In this document: piece by piece, positions 45,829 through 57,865 of the stretch | How positions within the stretch are numbered: the stretch's first letter is position 1 | Layout: each line of letters starts with the position of its first letter | Assembly (NCBI GenBank): GCA_028274465.1 | Contig: CM051457.1 | Location: forward strand, 100,439,982 to 100,503,981 | From: Plantago ovata | Lineage: Eukaryota > Streptophyta > Magnoliopsida > Lamiales > Plantaginaceae | DNA length: 64,000 bases | Direction: 5' to 3' | Notes under the pieces: generated by a model | Told to the model about the DNA's origin: nothing | What the model saw: the letters and a program-made list of their open reading frames with translations, nothing else | Database searches by the model: none | Program-made: the position numbers and the translations under genes

Positions 45829-48800
45829 TTAAGCTCTTTCAGAGGATTTTCTCAAAATCTCTCTTACACTCTTCTCAGCAAGTGCAGTGAATTCAACACA
45901 ATCCTTCTCGTAGTTTTCCAGAAGCCTACGGACTTGTAGTTGAAGAATTCTTGCATTTTTGCAGGCAGTATGATGATGCTTTTCAGCATTCATTTCCATG
46001 TAGTTAGCTACCCACAAATGCATGCCCCAATTGCTGGCATGGAGAAGTTGTGTATCTGAAATGCTTCTCGGATGAATCTTTCTTAACCAGAGAAGATCTT
46101 CTTCTTGATCCTTAGCAGTGAGATAAAAGTACTCATAAGGAATCAATCCAAGTTTCTTCTTAGGTTTCTTTGTTACCGGGTCAGCATAGTAAGCAATGCC
46201 AGGTGGTTTGATCAGATTTGGTTCTTGCTTGTATGTCTTACCAATGGCAACTCTTCTTACATGGACCTCTAGATTCAACCATCTCCCAGCAACATTTCTT
46301 GGGAGGGATTCTTCCCTTTGGTTTCTTTGGACCTTGAGTTCAATCCATTTGAACATTTGATTCAAAATGGCTGTAGGAAAGAACTCATTTACCAGCAAGT
46401 CTTCCAGCTTTAAAATCCAGCAACCATGAATGTTTCTGATTACATTCTGAGTGGTTTCCTCATTGCTGGTCTTAGTATATTCAATGCCGGAGCCAATAGC
46501 AATGCTGGCCAGCCTTTTCTCTTCCTGTCTTTGCCTTCTTCTTCTTGATTTAGCATTGTCTTGATCTCTTGCTGAAGAGTCAGACGAAAAATGCCTTGAG
46601 TGGCCAGACGGAGTTATGGCTGTTAAGGGTCTAGCTCTTATGGCTTGAGCTATTGTTTGATTGTCATCATCTTCTTCATCATATTCATTCAGATTGTGAT
46701 GACTTTCAGTGTGACAGAAATCTTGAGTTTCAGCAGCGGTTTTTCTCTTTTTGGTACTTGCTGAATTTAACTCAGATTCTGCTTGTCTTTTAGCACTTTG
46801 CTCTCTTTCAGCAAGAGGTTCTAATGGAAGTGGCGCATCAACAGCAGGAGTAGGAGGGGTTTGATTGCTTTTTCTAGTGTTCTTCTTTTCCCCCTTAGAC
46901 ATGGATTGCAACATCGGAGTGATGTGCAGAGAATAAAACTCATTGCGATTTTCAGCAAGAGTGTTGAGACTGTTATACTTCATGATGATTGCTTGTTGGT
47001 CAGAGATCATTGTTGCCAACTCTTTTTGAATATTCATCATGTTCTCTTCATGTCTTTTCTCTGTTGCGGCCTTCTCATCCATAATATTCTGAGCTTTGAC
47101 AAGAGCATTCTTTGCAAGCTTGAGCGCCTGACTTACATCTTCTTCATAGCTCTTGTGATAAAGACTTATGTCTCTTTGAGCTATTGTCAAAGTTGTAGTG
47201 CGTCTCAGCACTGTAGCCAATATTTTTCCAATGTCAAGTGGGCTCTCAGCAAGCAATGCCTCATCTTCAGCTTTGCAGGCATCATGGACTTGCTTTAGTG
47301 CTAGAATTATGGGAGTAAACTCCTCAACTCTTGGGAACGGCACTAAATGAGGTGTTAAGGAATGAACCTTAATTTCAGAAGCAAACTGATCATCACACGT
47401 CAGCAATTCGGCTCTTAGACCATCGTCTAAATCATTGATGTAATCAGGAGGAGGAATCTGAACGACTTTTGGGTCTCGCTTGGATTGTTCATCATCATTT
47501 TCTGACAAGTCGTCATCATCCTCAGATTCATCAAGTTGAGCGACTTTTGAGCCTTTGTCAGTAGCTTCACTTCCTTTTTGTTGAGTGGTTGCTGATGGCA
47601 ACACTTCAGACTCAACGACTGGAGTTTCACCAGTAGATAGTTGTTTCAATTGAGTTTGTGGCTCAATTACTGGAGTTTCGCCAGTAGTTAGTTTTAATTG
47701 AGTAGTTGCTGAAGGCAACGTTTGAGACTCAATAACTGGAGTTTCGCCAGTAGTAAGTGGAAGGGATGGAACTTCCTTGGATTTTGGTCTTGAAGATTCA
47801 CCAATTTCCAGATCCTGCGTATGCCTTGCATGGATCACGAGACTGTTTTGTAGAGCTCGTTGGTAATCTTCATCTTCTTCATCCTCATCTTCAAGGTTTT
47901 CTTCAGTAACCTTGGCATCAGAAACTGGACTCTTGCCATTTTTCAAGGCAGCCCTTTTTCTGGCGTATTCTTCTTCAGTATCAGCACCTTGTACAGGTGC
48001 TTGATTTTCAGCAGCAGCAGGAGGAGGTTGAGATTCTTGCTGAGATTGGTGTTGTTCAGCTTGCTGATTGTCATATTGAGTATTTTCAGCAACTGTTAAC
48101 TTCAATCCACCAGCACCAGGACTTGGACCTTGATTGTCATCATCGTCATCTTTCTTGTCCTTAGAATCTTTTCCTTCATCATCAGTGGGATCAGTGGGAA
48201 TGTTCTCATCTTCTTCTTCTTCTTCATCATCTGTCAGAATGACTAGCTCAACATGCTTGTACAAAGCAATACTTGTCACTTCCTCTTCCTCAGTTAATTT
48301 GTGGGGATCAGCCACCACAGGAACAAAAGACCTTTGAGCATCACAGCTTGTTCAGCTGGAGAGGCACTCTTAAATTTGGCCTTCATATTCTCTCTGATTT
48401 GAGCAATCAGATTTGAGCTCATTAGCTGAGAATATGTCATTTCTTCAGGAAGGATGGAGTGGACAAATGTTTCGAGCTTTAACAGTGAAGTTCTCTTTTT
48501 CTCATTTGAGAGATGAAGGTGAAGATCTGAGAAGTCCATTCTCATGTATCTTTGCCAGTTGCTGACAGACTTAGCAACTCTTGACAAAGTTGTCCTCTTG
48601 AAATTCAAGTAAAGTTCTACAGAACTTACTTGCTGATCTTCAGTGATGAGTACCACTTCAGTGGTCTCCTTTTGAGCCTGCTGAGAGTCAGCAAGCTCAT
48701 GTAGTACAATTTCCATTCCATGAGGAGCTTGAGTAGCATCCTCCATTTGTTCATCCTGAAATAAATTAAAATTAGACACAAGTACTAAGGTGTCAAACTT

Positions 48801-51041
48801 AGTTTTTATACCAAAATTATTAACTACCTGCTGAGCAGGGAGTGTTGGTTCTGGTGCAGAGGCTTCAGCAACCATCTGACTTGCATCTTGAGAAGTCTGT
48901 AGAGAAAGAATAATTTTAGCAAAAGAACAATTTTCAGAATTTGAAGTTTTACTGATGGTTGAATTAACTACCTGCTGAGGAAGGACAGGTTGTGACTCAG
49001 TCCTCTCAGCATTAACAGTTTCTTCTGCTTCTGGGACTGTTTCTTCAGCAGACTTCTGATTTTGCTCTAACTGAGAGAGCTGTGCGGTTTCAGCAATCTC
49101 CCTTGTCTCTGAATTGACAAGTTGAGCAGAAGCATCTTGACCTTTAAGCTCACTGCTTGTCATGAAGTGACTTGTTGGATGATTCTTCAATCTCCAACTC
49201 CATTTGCTTGCATAAATCTTCCAGTACAAGCTGGACTTTGTCAATTCAAGTCTTGGGTGAACTTGGGTCAGTATTCTCAGCATCAAGAGATGCGTCTTTG
49301 AATAGTGCTTCTTGAGTTTCAGCAACTTCAGGAACTGGAACCATTGCTATTTCAGCAACTGGTCCATCAACAAGCTGGGTTTCAGCAACTTGATGAGTTG
49401 CTTGTTCAGCAACCATCTTTTCAGCAGCATCAGCTAGTGCCGCTCTTTGCAGATCATCAGCAATGTCGCTTGCTGGTTCCATAGTTGGATCATTTGGAAT
49501 ATCTACAATGTAGATACCTGGGACTTGGGCAGGAATTTCATTTCCACTGCCTTGTGGTCTATTCTCAGTAGAGTTATCAACGTTAAGTTGATTTTTGAAG
49601 GCTTCCGCAAACACTTCAACATTGTTGATATATGTTTCAGTAATTACTTCAGCAACATCTACTGGCAAATGCATTTCAGCATTTGTCTGGGAATTGACTG
49701 AAGAGTCTTGGACATTAGGGACTGACTAAGAAGCCAGTGTCTTCTTTCTTTTGTTACTTGTTCGTTTCCTCTTAGGTACGGGATTTACTGATGATGCTGC
49801 AGTCTGAGTGTCATCATCAGCTTTCCTCTTTTTCTTTTTCGATTTCTCCAGTTTCCCAGAGTCATCTATTGTTGCCTTTTCAGCAACAGGTGTTGTACAC
49901 GTACCTTGTTGATTTTCTACAGCAGTTTCATTTGTGTTACCACCACCAACAACAGTTTCATCTCTAAGTTGCTGAGTGGTAACATCTGCAGTTGTTGTAT
50001 ACCTTTCTTGCTGGCTTGTGCTGACAACATTTGCAGTTGTTGTCTTCTTGGTTTTCTTTCCAGCAATCTTAGGTACATTCTGCTTGTAGAAAGATCTTCC
50101 CACATTGCACACAGATTTCTTGATTGGCAATGGGTTTCTTAGCTGAATCCTGAAATGTTCAAGGATATAGCATATCTTGATTCCATACATAACTGGAAAG
50201 GAAGGTGAGACCTTGTTGTCTTCTACCTTTACCTTAAACTTAGTAACACAATCAACAAGCCTGTTGAAAATGTACTTAGCCCAGTTAAGTTCCGATTTAT
50301 TTTCATAGATATGCATCAGCAATGGCCATCTTCTCAGGCCTACTTGGTCAATTCCTCCAACTTGGGAGTCAAGAACTTTATTAGTAGCAGAGCTACTAGA
50401 CCAAGTGAATGGCAGAGATGCTTTCTCTTAACGTGCTTTGTCCAAGTCACGGGAGCTATCTCGCCTTTCTTCATCTTTGCATTTCTGACGTTGCTGTAGA
50501 AAGCTTCAATTTCTTCGTCAGAAGCAGTGACGTCATCTTCAGTTCCAGTGGTTGGAATCTGAAAAATCTCCGCTAAATCAGTCCATTTCAGGACGATTTG
50601 CGTGTTCTGAACATAAGTAAGGATCACTTTTTCAGTGACTCCATTACTGTCTGTAAGGGACTCGATTTCTGCATTGTTGTAGAATTCCATAGTATCAATC
50701 ATGCTCACTTGCTTAGTGCGAGCAGATATAAAGTTCATGAGGCCTTGCTGCTTGATGAACTCAAGCGCCTCTTCATTTTGGTCATCAAGTTCTTGTTCAT
50801 AAAAGTACCTAATGTACTTTTCTTTTGCAAACCCTCCCCATTGCATCAACATCTCACACTTTGCAGTGTCAAGATATGACGGAGGCATAGGTTTTACAGT
50901 GATTCGGTCGTTTTTCAACACAACTTTCGTTGTGTCTGGGGTCAGAGTAGTCCCCGGAGCAGTCACCGGAGTAATGCGTGTTTCAGCACTGTCAACCTTT
51001 GACGATTTTGAGGACTTAGATGACTGTCTCTTGGGAGCCAT
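45829..51041 (-). CDS. Sirevirus B downstream (envelope-position) coding region
   Basis: It starts MAPKRQSSKSSKSSK at 51041 and the last frame stops at 45829. In order it has a basic Ser/Lys start; a folded segment with LMQWGGFAKEKYIRYFYEQ; a Lys/Arg cluster (PKRKRTSNKRKKTL); a long VAET/AEQ-rich acidic part; and intron-like segments at 48897-48971 and 48756-48827. Then come an Asp/Glu-rich block near 48200, three TGETPVIE-type repeats (about 47560-47760), a coiled-coil-like region with DEKAATEKRHEENMMNIQKE (about 47030-47100), nuclear-signal-like KRRRRRQRQEEKR (about 46530) and a C-terminal domain rich in W and H (WLRKIHPRSISDTQLLHASN, MHLWVANYMEMN). No signal peptide or membrane helix was seen, so envelope refers to position only. 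A few breaks are present. Function unknown. Confidence 0.7.
48756..48971 (-). other. two intron-like GT-AG segments in Sirevirus B
   Basis: Minus-strand segments 48971-48897 (75 nt; donor GTAGTTAATT, acceptor TCTCTACAG) and 48827-48756 (72 nt; donor GTAGTTAATA, acceptor TTTATTTCAG). Both follow CAGCAG, are AT-rich and end in a pyrimidine-rich acceptor. Counterparts lie at 62956-63029 and 62815-62886 in copy C and, for the first, at 7670-7744 in copy A. Confidence 0.55.
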
Positions 51042-51567
51042 TTCTTATATAGAGCAAGAAAGATTGTACGAAAAGAGATAGTTTGCTTTTGACCGGAGGT
51101 ACAGTAGATTCAGGCTAGAATTTGCAGAGAAAGGAAATGTGAGTTAAAGAATTTTATCATTTCTCTAACTCCTTCTTTATATAGTGTCTCTAGTGTGTGA
51201 GAAACTCAATCGATTTGAGCTCCCAGCAAGGGTAAAACAGAGAAACACTGGAGATAGTGGAGCCTTTGCATTGAATGCGTAATGGCCCACTAACTAGAAC
51301 CGTCAGAGCACTCTCTCTCTTTGTTTTGTTAGCCGTTAGATTAATAACTCCTTTTAATCAATGGCCACGATTGAATTTCATGTCATGATTATTGCGAGTT
51401 TATCTGTGCCAGCTTAACGTCACAAATTGATTTTACCGAGTAATAAGGGATAGATTGCTTGCTGAAATAGACAAGAATCTTTTCAGCGAGTTTGAATTAA
51501 CAATCTAGATACTTGCTGAAAATTCCCCCTTACTTAGATATCTCATATTTTCTAAGTTTAAAAAACA

Positions 51568-51930
51568 TTTCTGATTTCCAGTATCAGTAAATTCTTTTGC
51601 ACTTGAGACATCCTTTGGTAAAATCTGAGAGATGAGCTTTTGCTCTTTTTCTGAGTTCCCGTCTCAGAAAATTCTTTTGATACTTGAATACCTGTTTCAG
51701 TATCTTTGATTGTCTGAGTACCCGTCTCAGCAATCCTTAAGTTCTTTCACTTACTGAGTGCCTGTCTCAGCAAATGGTCAAGTTTCCTAACAAATACCTG
51801 TTTTGAAGGAATTACTTGCTGAATGCCTGTTTCAGCAATCATGTTGTGACTTATCATTTCTTAGAAGAAATCAGTGACTTGGTCTTTTGGACAGGAATAC
51901 TTTGGCTTGCTGAATACCTGTTTCAGCATT
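51568..51930. repeat. stem-loop array between pol and downstream ORF, copy B
   Basis: This is the same array as 10343-10703. The best examples are 51647-51671 (arms TTTTCTGAG and CTCAGAAAA, loop TTCCCGT) and 51816-51838 (arms TTGCTGAA and TTCAGCAA, loop TGCCTGT), both perfect. Others are near 51568-51592, 51679-51704, 51708-51735, 51750-51773 and 51907-51928. The 7-base loop follows T-N-CC-Y-GT on the + strand. It lies between the pol stop at 51947 and the downstream ORF start. Confidence 0.8.
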
Positions 51931-51946
51931 CTGCCAAGTGTATCCT

Positions 51947-54900
51947 TTATTGAGGTAGTTCAATCAATCCAAGGTTATACCTTAGCATTGCGAACCTATT
52001 ATCCGGTAGGGGCTTGGTAAAGATGTCAGCAAGCTGATCTTCAGTACCTACTTTCACAACCTCAATATCACCTTTTTCCACATGATCTCTAATGAAATGA
52101 TGTCTAATATCAATGTGCTTGGTCCTAGAGTGAAACTTAGGATTTTGCGTAATTGCAATAGCACTTGTATTATCACAAAAGATTGGTGTTTTCTTTGCAG
52201 AAATACCATAATCTCTTAATTGTTGCTGAATCCATAGGATTTGAGCTGTGCAACAACCAGCTGCAATGTATTCAGATTCAGTAGATGAATTGGCGACACA
52301 CGTTTGCTTCTTGCTGAACCATGATATTAATCTAATACCCAAAAACTGACAAGTTTCAGAGGTACTTTTTCTATCAAGAGTTGATCCACCATGATCAGCA
52401 TCAAAATAGCCAACCAATTCAAGTCCAAAATCTTTAGGATACCATAATCCAACATTGACTGTACCTTTAACATATTTCAGTATTTTAATTGCCTTTTTGT
52501 AGTGTGATTCTCTTGGATCAGATTGGAATCTTGCACACACACAAACAACATACTGAATGTCAGGTCTACTTGATGTTAGATACAACAAGGAACCAATGAG
52601 CTTCCTATACTTGTGTTCTTCAACACTTTTGTCCTCTTTAGTATAGCCCAATTTAGTACCAACACTCATAGGGATCTTTTCAGGTTTCTCATCCTCTTTG
52701 ATCCTAAACTTTATGAGCATTTCTTTCGCATACTTTGCTTGATTTATGAATATTCCATCTTTGAGTTGCTTGACTTGCAACCCTAGGAAATAATTCAATT
52801 TTCCCATCATACTCATTTCAAACTTATTAGTCATGAGTTTGGCAAAATCATCACAAAGTTGCTTGTCCTTAGATCCAAAAATTATCTCATCCACATAAAT
52901 TTGAACTAAGATTAATTTACCATCATGGTTCATGGTAAAAACAGTTTTGTCAACTTCACCTTTCTTGAAACCATTTTCCAGCAAGAATTTAGCCAAGGTA
53001 TCATACCATGCTCTTGGTGCTTGCTTTAGACCATATACAGCTTTCTGAAGCTTGTATACCATCTTGATTTCTGAGGGAAGTTCAAAGCCAGGGGGTTGTT
53101 CTAGGTAGACTTCTTCAGCAAGTTCACCATTTAAGAATGCACTCTTAACATCCATTTGGTAAACAATGAAGTCATTGTGAGCAGCAAAGGCCAAGAAAAG
53201 CCTAATTGCATCCAATCTTGCAACTGGAGCATAAGACTCATCATAGTCCAATCCTTCAGTCTGACAGTAACCTTGAGCAACTAAGCGTGCTTTGTTTCTT
53301 GTTACTTCACCAGACTCGCTCAGCTTGTTTCTGAACACCCACTTTGTACCAATAGCTTTCTTATTTTCAGCAAGTGGCACAAGTTTCCAGACTTTGTTTC
53401 TTTCAAATTGATTCAATTCTTCTTGCATTGCCTTTATCCATTCAGAATGCTTCAAAGCTTCTTCTATGGTTTTAGGTTCAATTTCTGAAATAAAGCAAGA
53501 GAATAAAGATTCTACTTCTACGACAGTTGCTTCTTCAGCAAGTCCTTGAGTAGCTTTGGATCTAGTCACTTGGCGTTTATTAATATCGCCAATCATATCC
53601 GTAGAGGGATGATCTCTAATCCATTTATTAATAGGTTTCCTGTTTGTTGGATCAGGATATGTTTGCTCATCAGCATGTGACTCTTCAGTATGTACTTGTT
53701 CAGTACTACTGGGAATTTGTGTCTCTGCTGAGATTTGTTCGTCAGCAACTGCTTGTTGAGCATTGCTGGATTGAGGTAATTCATCAGCAGGCACTGGAGA
53801 TTGCGTAATTTCAGCAACTTCCGGAGCAACCGCATCTTTTGCTGGAAATTCTTTGTCGTGAACTATATTTATCTTGTCATGACTCGGGGGAGGAGAGTCA
53901 TTGTCAGAATCATCATTTAGTTCAATTGACTTAATTTGCCTAGCATCAGATTCAGTTCTTTGCTCATGTATGATTAGCTTTTTCATACATTCTGATATTT
54001 CTTCTTCAGCAGGCACACCTTGTGACTTTTCGTAGAATACAACATGCACAGATTCTTCAATCTTTTGTGCCTTTTTGTTGTAAACTCTATAAGCTTTGCT
54101 ATGCAAGGAGTAGCCAAGAAATATCGCTTCGTCTGCCTTTGGTTGAAATGTTCTTAGGTATTCTCTACCATTGTTAAGAACGAAACACTTGCAACCAAAT
54201 ACTCTTAGATGAGTGATGTTAGGAGGTCTACCAACAAACAATTCATAAGGAGTTTTGTTGTATTCCTTAGTAATCAAACATCTATTCTGAGTATAGCAGG
54301 CGGTATTAATCGCTTCAACCCAGTAAGCCTCACTTATTTCAGTGTCAGCAAGCATTGTTCTTGCGGCTTCTTTCAGGGTACGATTCTTCCATTCAGCAAC
54401 ACCGTTTTGCTGTGGTGTCCTTACTGAGGATAACTGATGTTGAATACCTTTGGAGGTACAATATTCAGTTATGTACTGGTTTACAAACTCAGTACTATGG
54501 TCTGTCCTTATGACTTTTACCTTGTCATTTTTCATGACTTCAAGCTTATTCAGCAAGTTAGGTATTTCAGTCTTGGTTTCAGATTTGTGCTTGATGAACA
54601 CTACCCAAGTGAATCTTGAATAGTCATCTACCACGACTAGACCATACTTCTTACCAGCATAGCTTGTTGAAGAGGATTCAAACAAGTCCATGTGTAAGAG
54701 TTGTAAAGGTTTTGTAGTTGACGTTACTGCCTTGTTCTTGAAAGAAGATTTGGTTTGCTTTCCTTGCTGACATGCATTGCAAACACCATCCTTCTTAAAA
54801 GTAACCCTAGGTAATCCAACTACAAGTGCCTTTTTAGACAGCTTATTCAGCGTCTTGAAGTTTAGATGACTTGTTCGTTTATGCCATAACCATGCTTTTT

Positions 54901-55333
54901 CAGCAAGGCAATCATGATCTGAGACAAGGCATTTTTCAACGTTTGCTGAAGACCAATCAACGGTGTACAAGCCTCCTGATCTTCTTGCAATCATTATAAC
55001 CTTTTTAGTCTCAAAATCTACAAGTTTACATTCATCACTTTTAATTTCGATGAAGTATCCTTTGTCAGCAAATTGACTCATGCTGAAAAGGTTAAACTTA
55101 AGATTTTTGACATAAAGAACTCCAGAAATGGTTATGCATCCCAACTTCACATCACCATAGTCTTTTGTAGATCCGGAGCCTCCACCAGCAAACCTTATTG
55201 TTGGACCTTTAGACCACCGTCTATAGTTTATAAGGTTATTCTTGTTGCCCGTCATGTGCTTTCCACAACCACTATCAAAGTGCCAGATTGGATCGTTTGT
55301 CTCCGTGGCTGCAGTCTGCACAATCAAGAGCAA
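51947..55333 (-). CDS. Sirevirus B pol polyprotein (PR-IN-RT-RNase H)
   Basis: A 1,128-codon open frame. In order: protease ([13 protein letters not shown], residues about 17-30); zinc-binding pre-integrase region ([12 protein letters not shown] to CNACQQGK, about 150-190); integrase core ([11 protein letters not shown] to [20 protein letters not shown], about 212-330); an acidic, proline-rich linker of roughly 170 residues with [20 protein letters not shown]; reverse transcriptase ([52 protein letters not shown], about 650-850); and RNase H ([18 protein letters not shown] to [17 protein letters not shown], about 960-1090). It replicates and integrates the element in virus-like particles. The first Met shown is not necessarily the true start, since pol is normally made as a gag-pol fusion. 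Confidence 0.93.
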   Translation of the reverse strand: MLLIVQTAATETNDPIWHFDSGCGKHMTGNKNNLINYRRWSKGPTIRFAGGGSGSTKDYGDVKLGCITISGVLYVKNLKFNLFSMSQFADKGYFIEIKSDECKLVDFETKKVIMIARRSGGLYTVDWSSANVEKCLVSDHDCLAEKAWLWHKRTSHLNFKTLNKLSKKALVVGLPRVTFKKDGVCNACQQGKQTKSSFKNKAVTSTTKPLQLLHMDLFESSSTSYAGKKYGLVVVDDYSRFTWVVFIKHKSETKTEIPNLLNKLEVMKNDKVKVIRTDHSTEFVNQYITEYCTSKGIQHQLSSVRTPQQNGVAEWKNRTLKEAARTMLADTEISEAYWVEAINTACYTQNRCLITKEYNKTPYELFVGRPPNITHLRVFGCKCFVLNNGREYLRTFQPKADEAIFLGYSLHSKAYRVYNKKAQKIEESVHVVFYEKSQGVPAEEEISECMKKLIIHEQRTESDARQIKSIELNDDSDNDSPPPSHDKINIVHDKEFPAKDAVAPEVAEITQSPVPADELPQSSNAQQAVADEQISAETQIPSSTEQVHTEESHADEQTYPDPTNRKPINKWIRDHPSTDMIGDINKRQVTRSKATQGLAEEATVVEVESLFSCFISEIEPKTIEEALKHSEWIKAMQEELNQFERNKVWKLVPLAENKKAIGTKWVFRNKLSESGEVTRNKARLVAQGYCQTEGLDYDESYAPVARLDAIRLFLAFAAHNDFIVYQMDVKSAFLNGELAEEVYLEQPPGFELPSEIKMVYKLQKAVYGLKQAPRAWYDTLAKFLLENGFKKGEVDKTVFTMNHDGKLILVQIYVDEIIFGSKDKQLCDDFAKLMTNKFEMSMMGKLNYFLGLQVKQLKDGIFINQAKYAKEMLIKFRIKEDEKPEKIPMSVGTKLGYTKEDKSVEEHKYRKLIGSLLYLTSSRPDIQYVVCVCARFQSDPRESHYKKAIKILKYVKGTVNVGLWYPKDFGLELVGYFDADHGGSTLDRKSTSETCQFLGIRLISWFSKKQTCVANSSTESEYIAAGCCTAQILWIQQQLRDYGISAKKTPIFCDNTSAIAITQNPKFHSRTKHIDIRHHFIRDHVEKGDIEVVKVGTEDQLADIFTKPLPDNRFAMLRYNLGLIELPQ

Positions 55334-55345
55334 ACAAGTTAATTA

Positions 55346-57756
55346 TCCAATGATGGATGTCCATTAACATGTTCAAGAATGCGTCCAGTGGAAACCCAAG
55401 TCTGAAGTTTTTCAGCTTTGACTTGTTTTCTACTTGCTGAGGAACTAGGAGGTTTTGAGCTGAAAGACTTTTGACTCGTGCTGGTCAAATCCACTTTCTG
55501 ATGTGGTGTCTTGCTCTGTTGACCTTTTGCTGAACATACTTTTCAGTAAGTTCTTTTCTAGCAAGGTTCCTTCTAGTCCTAGCATTGGGAGTCTTTTCAG
55601 AACTCTTAGGCTTGGTTTTCTTCATCTCTTTGAAGTATCTTGCTTACTTTGCTTATACTCATGAAAGAGTTGACTTTGCTTGGTTTTGAAACCGAGTCCA
55701 CTCTTTGGAGAATGCTGAGCTTTAGCTTCAACAACCTTACTTGATTCAGGTTTGTCAGCAAAGGACTTCTGATTACTTTTGGTAATCTTGCCTTTAGTCT
55801 TAACAACTTGCTTTTCAGCAACTTGTTTGGCGGAATGCTTCACGGCATTCTTTTTCTTTCCAGTTTGCTTCTCAGCAACCTGTTTTCCTTTTAAAGTCTT
55901 GTTACTTTGAGTAGCAACAGCGGGCTTTATGGTCATAGGTACTTGATTGCATGTTTCAGCAACCTTAGTTTGACCAAACTGATAGATCACTGGTGGACTA
56001 CTATCAGTAGCACGTACAAAGGAGATAGGTGATTTATCTTTTCTCAAGATTTCTACGTTATCACCTTCACACGTTGCTCCTAAACCTTCTTTCTGAGATG
56101 GATCTCTCAAGTAAGAGTTTAGTTCAGTCAGCGTATTACTTGTTTCCACATAGGATTTGAAATTGATTTTCATCTTTTTCATTTCTTGGATTTCAGCAAG
56201 TAACTTTAGAATTGAGGACTGATACTCTTCCAATTCTAATGCCATTTGAGAATTTTCTCTGCAGCCTTAGCAATCAACTTCTTAAGACGCCTTATTTCAG
56301 CATCATTTCTTCTGTCTCTTCCTTCAGCAAAACATACTTTTCAGTAGTTTGCTTGGTCAGAGTTTCAACAAGTTGAAGTTTCTCTTGCTGTTTGCTGAGA
56401 GTTTTCTCAAATCTTTCGATTTCTCCTTGAATCTTGTCAAGGTCAATCTCGTCTTCACTTTCTGATTCTGAGTCAGAGGTAGAGTTATTTACCTGACCGG
56501 CCATGAGGCAGAATTCGTAGTTCGACACATCTGGATAAGCTTCCATAGCTATTCCACACACTTCTTTGCCAATCTCCACGTCTAGAGTGGCTTCTTCATC
56601 GTCGGTGTCTGAACTTTCATCCTCACTGTCTTCTGAGCTTGTATCAATACACAATGCATCGATTTTTGCTTGAAGCTTCTTCTTTTCTTCAGCAATGAAA
56701 GCTCTTTTGAACTTCTTCTTCTTTTCAGCAGATTTGCCTTTCAGCAAAGGGCAATTAGCTTTGAAGTGTCCAGGCTTTTTGCAGTAAAAACATAGATCAT
56801 TTCCAACTGCTGGTTCTTCTGAAGATGTAGCTTGCTGAGCTTGCTTGTTTAGCGAGCTAGTATCGTTCTTGTACTTATGGTAGTTGTTACCAAGATGCTT
56901 TTTCAGCTTCTCTTTTGCTTTTCGCCTTTCAAGTTCCTTACTGATGAACTTCTTCATGTTTTTAACAACTAAAGCATTTTCATCAGCAGGCTCTTTATCA
57001 TTCTTCTTTTCAGAAGACGACGGCTTTGCAGCAAGAGCAATGTTTTGCGATTTTTCAGCAAACACATTTTCTCTTTGCTTTGTCTCATAATTGACAGTAG
57101 CAAGATGAGAGAACAACTTTGTTGGTGTAATGTCAGGCATTCCTTGATTATAATAGAAATTCTGAGTATGGATCCATTCTTGATTCAAACTTCTGATGAT
57201 AGTTTTCACTTTCTCAGAATCTGAATAAAGATTTCCAACACCCAGCGCTGCCATTTCACTAACAAGAGTTGTGAATCTGAAGTCCAAGTCTTCCAGTGAC
57301 TCGTTAGCACCTTGCTTAAAGTTTTGAAACTTTAATTTAAGTACTTCAAGTTTGTTTTCCTTGGTCTTGTCAGATCCAGCACAAAGATCTTGAACCATTT
57401 TCCAAGCTTCCTTAGCAGTCTTAGCACCCCACAGTTTGCACTGTATGGTATCCGGAGTTGATCTGATGATGATGTTTCTTGCTTGGCCATCAAGACGGAA
57501 TCTCTTAGCTTCGTCAGAAGTCCATTCCTCTCTTGGTTTGGCACAACAGTATCGATGGTTCGCCAAGGATGGTTTCCTTCCCAGCTTCAGTGGTCTTGTG
57601 AGGGAAACTCCTTTCAATCTTAGTGATCTTGATAGGTCCATAATTAATGACGGTTACCATCTCATCACTAATGGCCTCAAGATGTAGCATCATGTTGTTT
57701 CGCCATTTCTCGTAATTTTCCAACTTCAGCAAGGGAGCATCTCCTAAAGACATCAT
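55346..57756 (-). pseudogene. Sirevirus B gag region
   Basis: It begins MMSLGDAPLLKLENYEKW at 57756, about 95 bases after the primer site, a natural gag start (copia gag N-termini carry a similar L..ENY..W). Then come the capsid-like part (TAKEAWKMVQDLCAGSDKTK, FTTLVSEMAALGVGN), a zinc knuckle CFYCKKPGHFKANC (near 56755-56800), an acidic SSEDSEDESSDTDDEE block, a coiled-coil-like segment and a lysine-rich tail (KSNQKSFADKPESSK). It leads directly into pol. A few breaks interrupt it. Confidence 0.85.
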
Positions 57757-57851
57757 GTCAGCAAAGCACTACCAAACTGATCAAGTGAGAGTGATTTATG
57801 GAAAGCACTTAAGGGGATCTAGGTTCAGTGCAGAAGGCTAAAGAACCTCCT

Positions 57852-57863
57852 GCTCTGATACCA
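57852..57863 (-). other. primer-binding site of Sirevirus B
   Basis: The minus strand reads TGGTATCAGAGC two bases inside the central LTR, the initiator-Met tRNA type, identical to element A. Confidence 0.92.
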
Positions 57864-57865
57864 CT

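Noticed and set aside
45829-51041. Calling the Sirevirus downstream region a true envelope gene
   Set aside because: No signal peptide, membrane anchor or fusion-peptide-like segment was seen; only its position resembles env.
51568-51930. CRISPR array explanation for the regularly spaced stem-loops
   Set aside because: Arms vary, there are no unique spacers of constant length, and the context is a plant retrotransposon.
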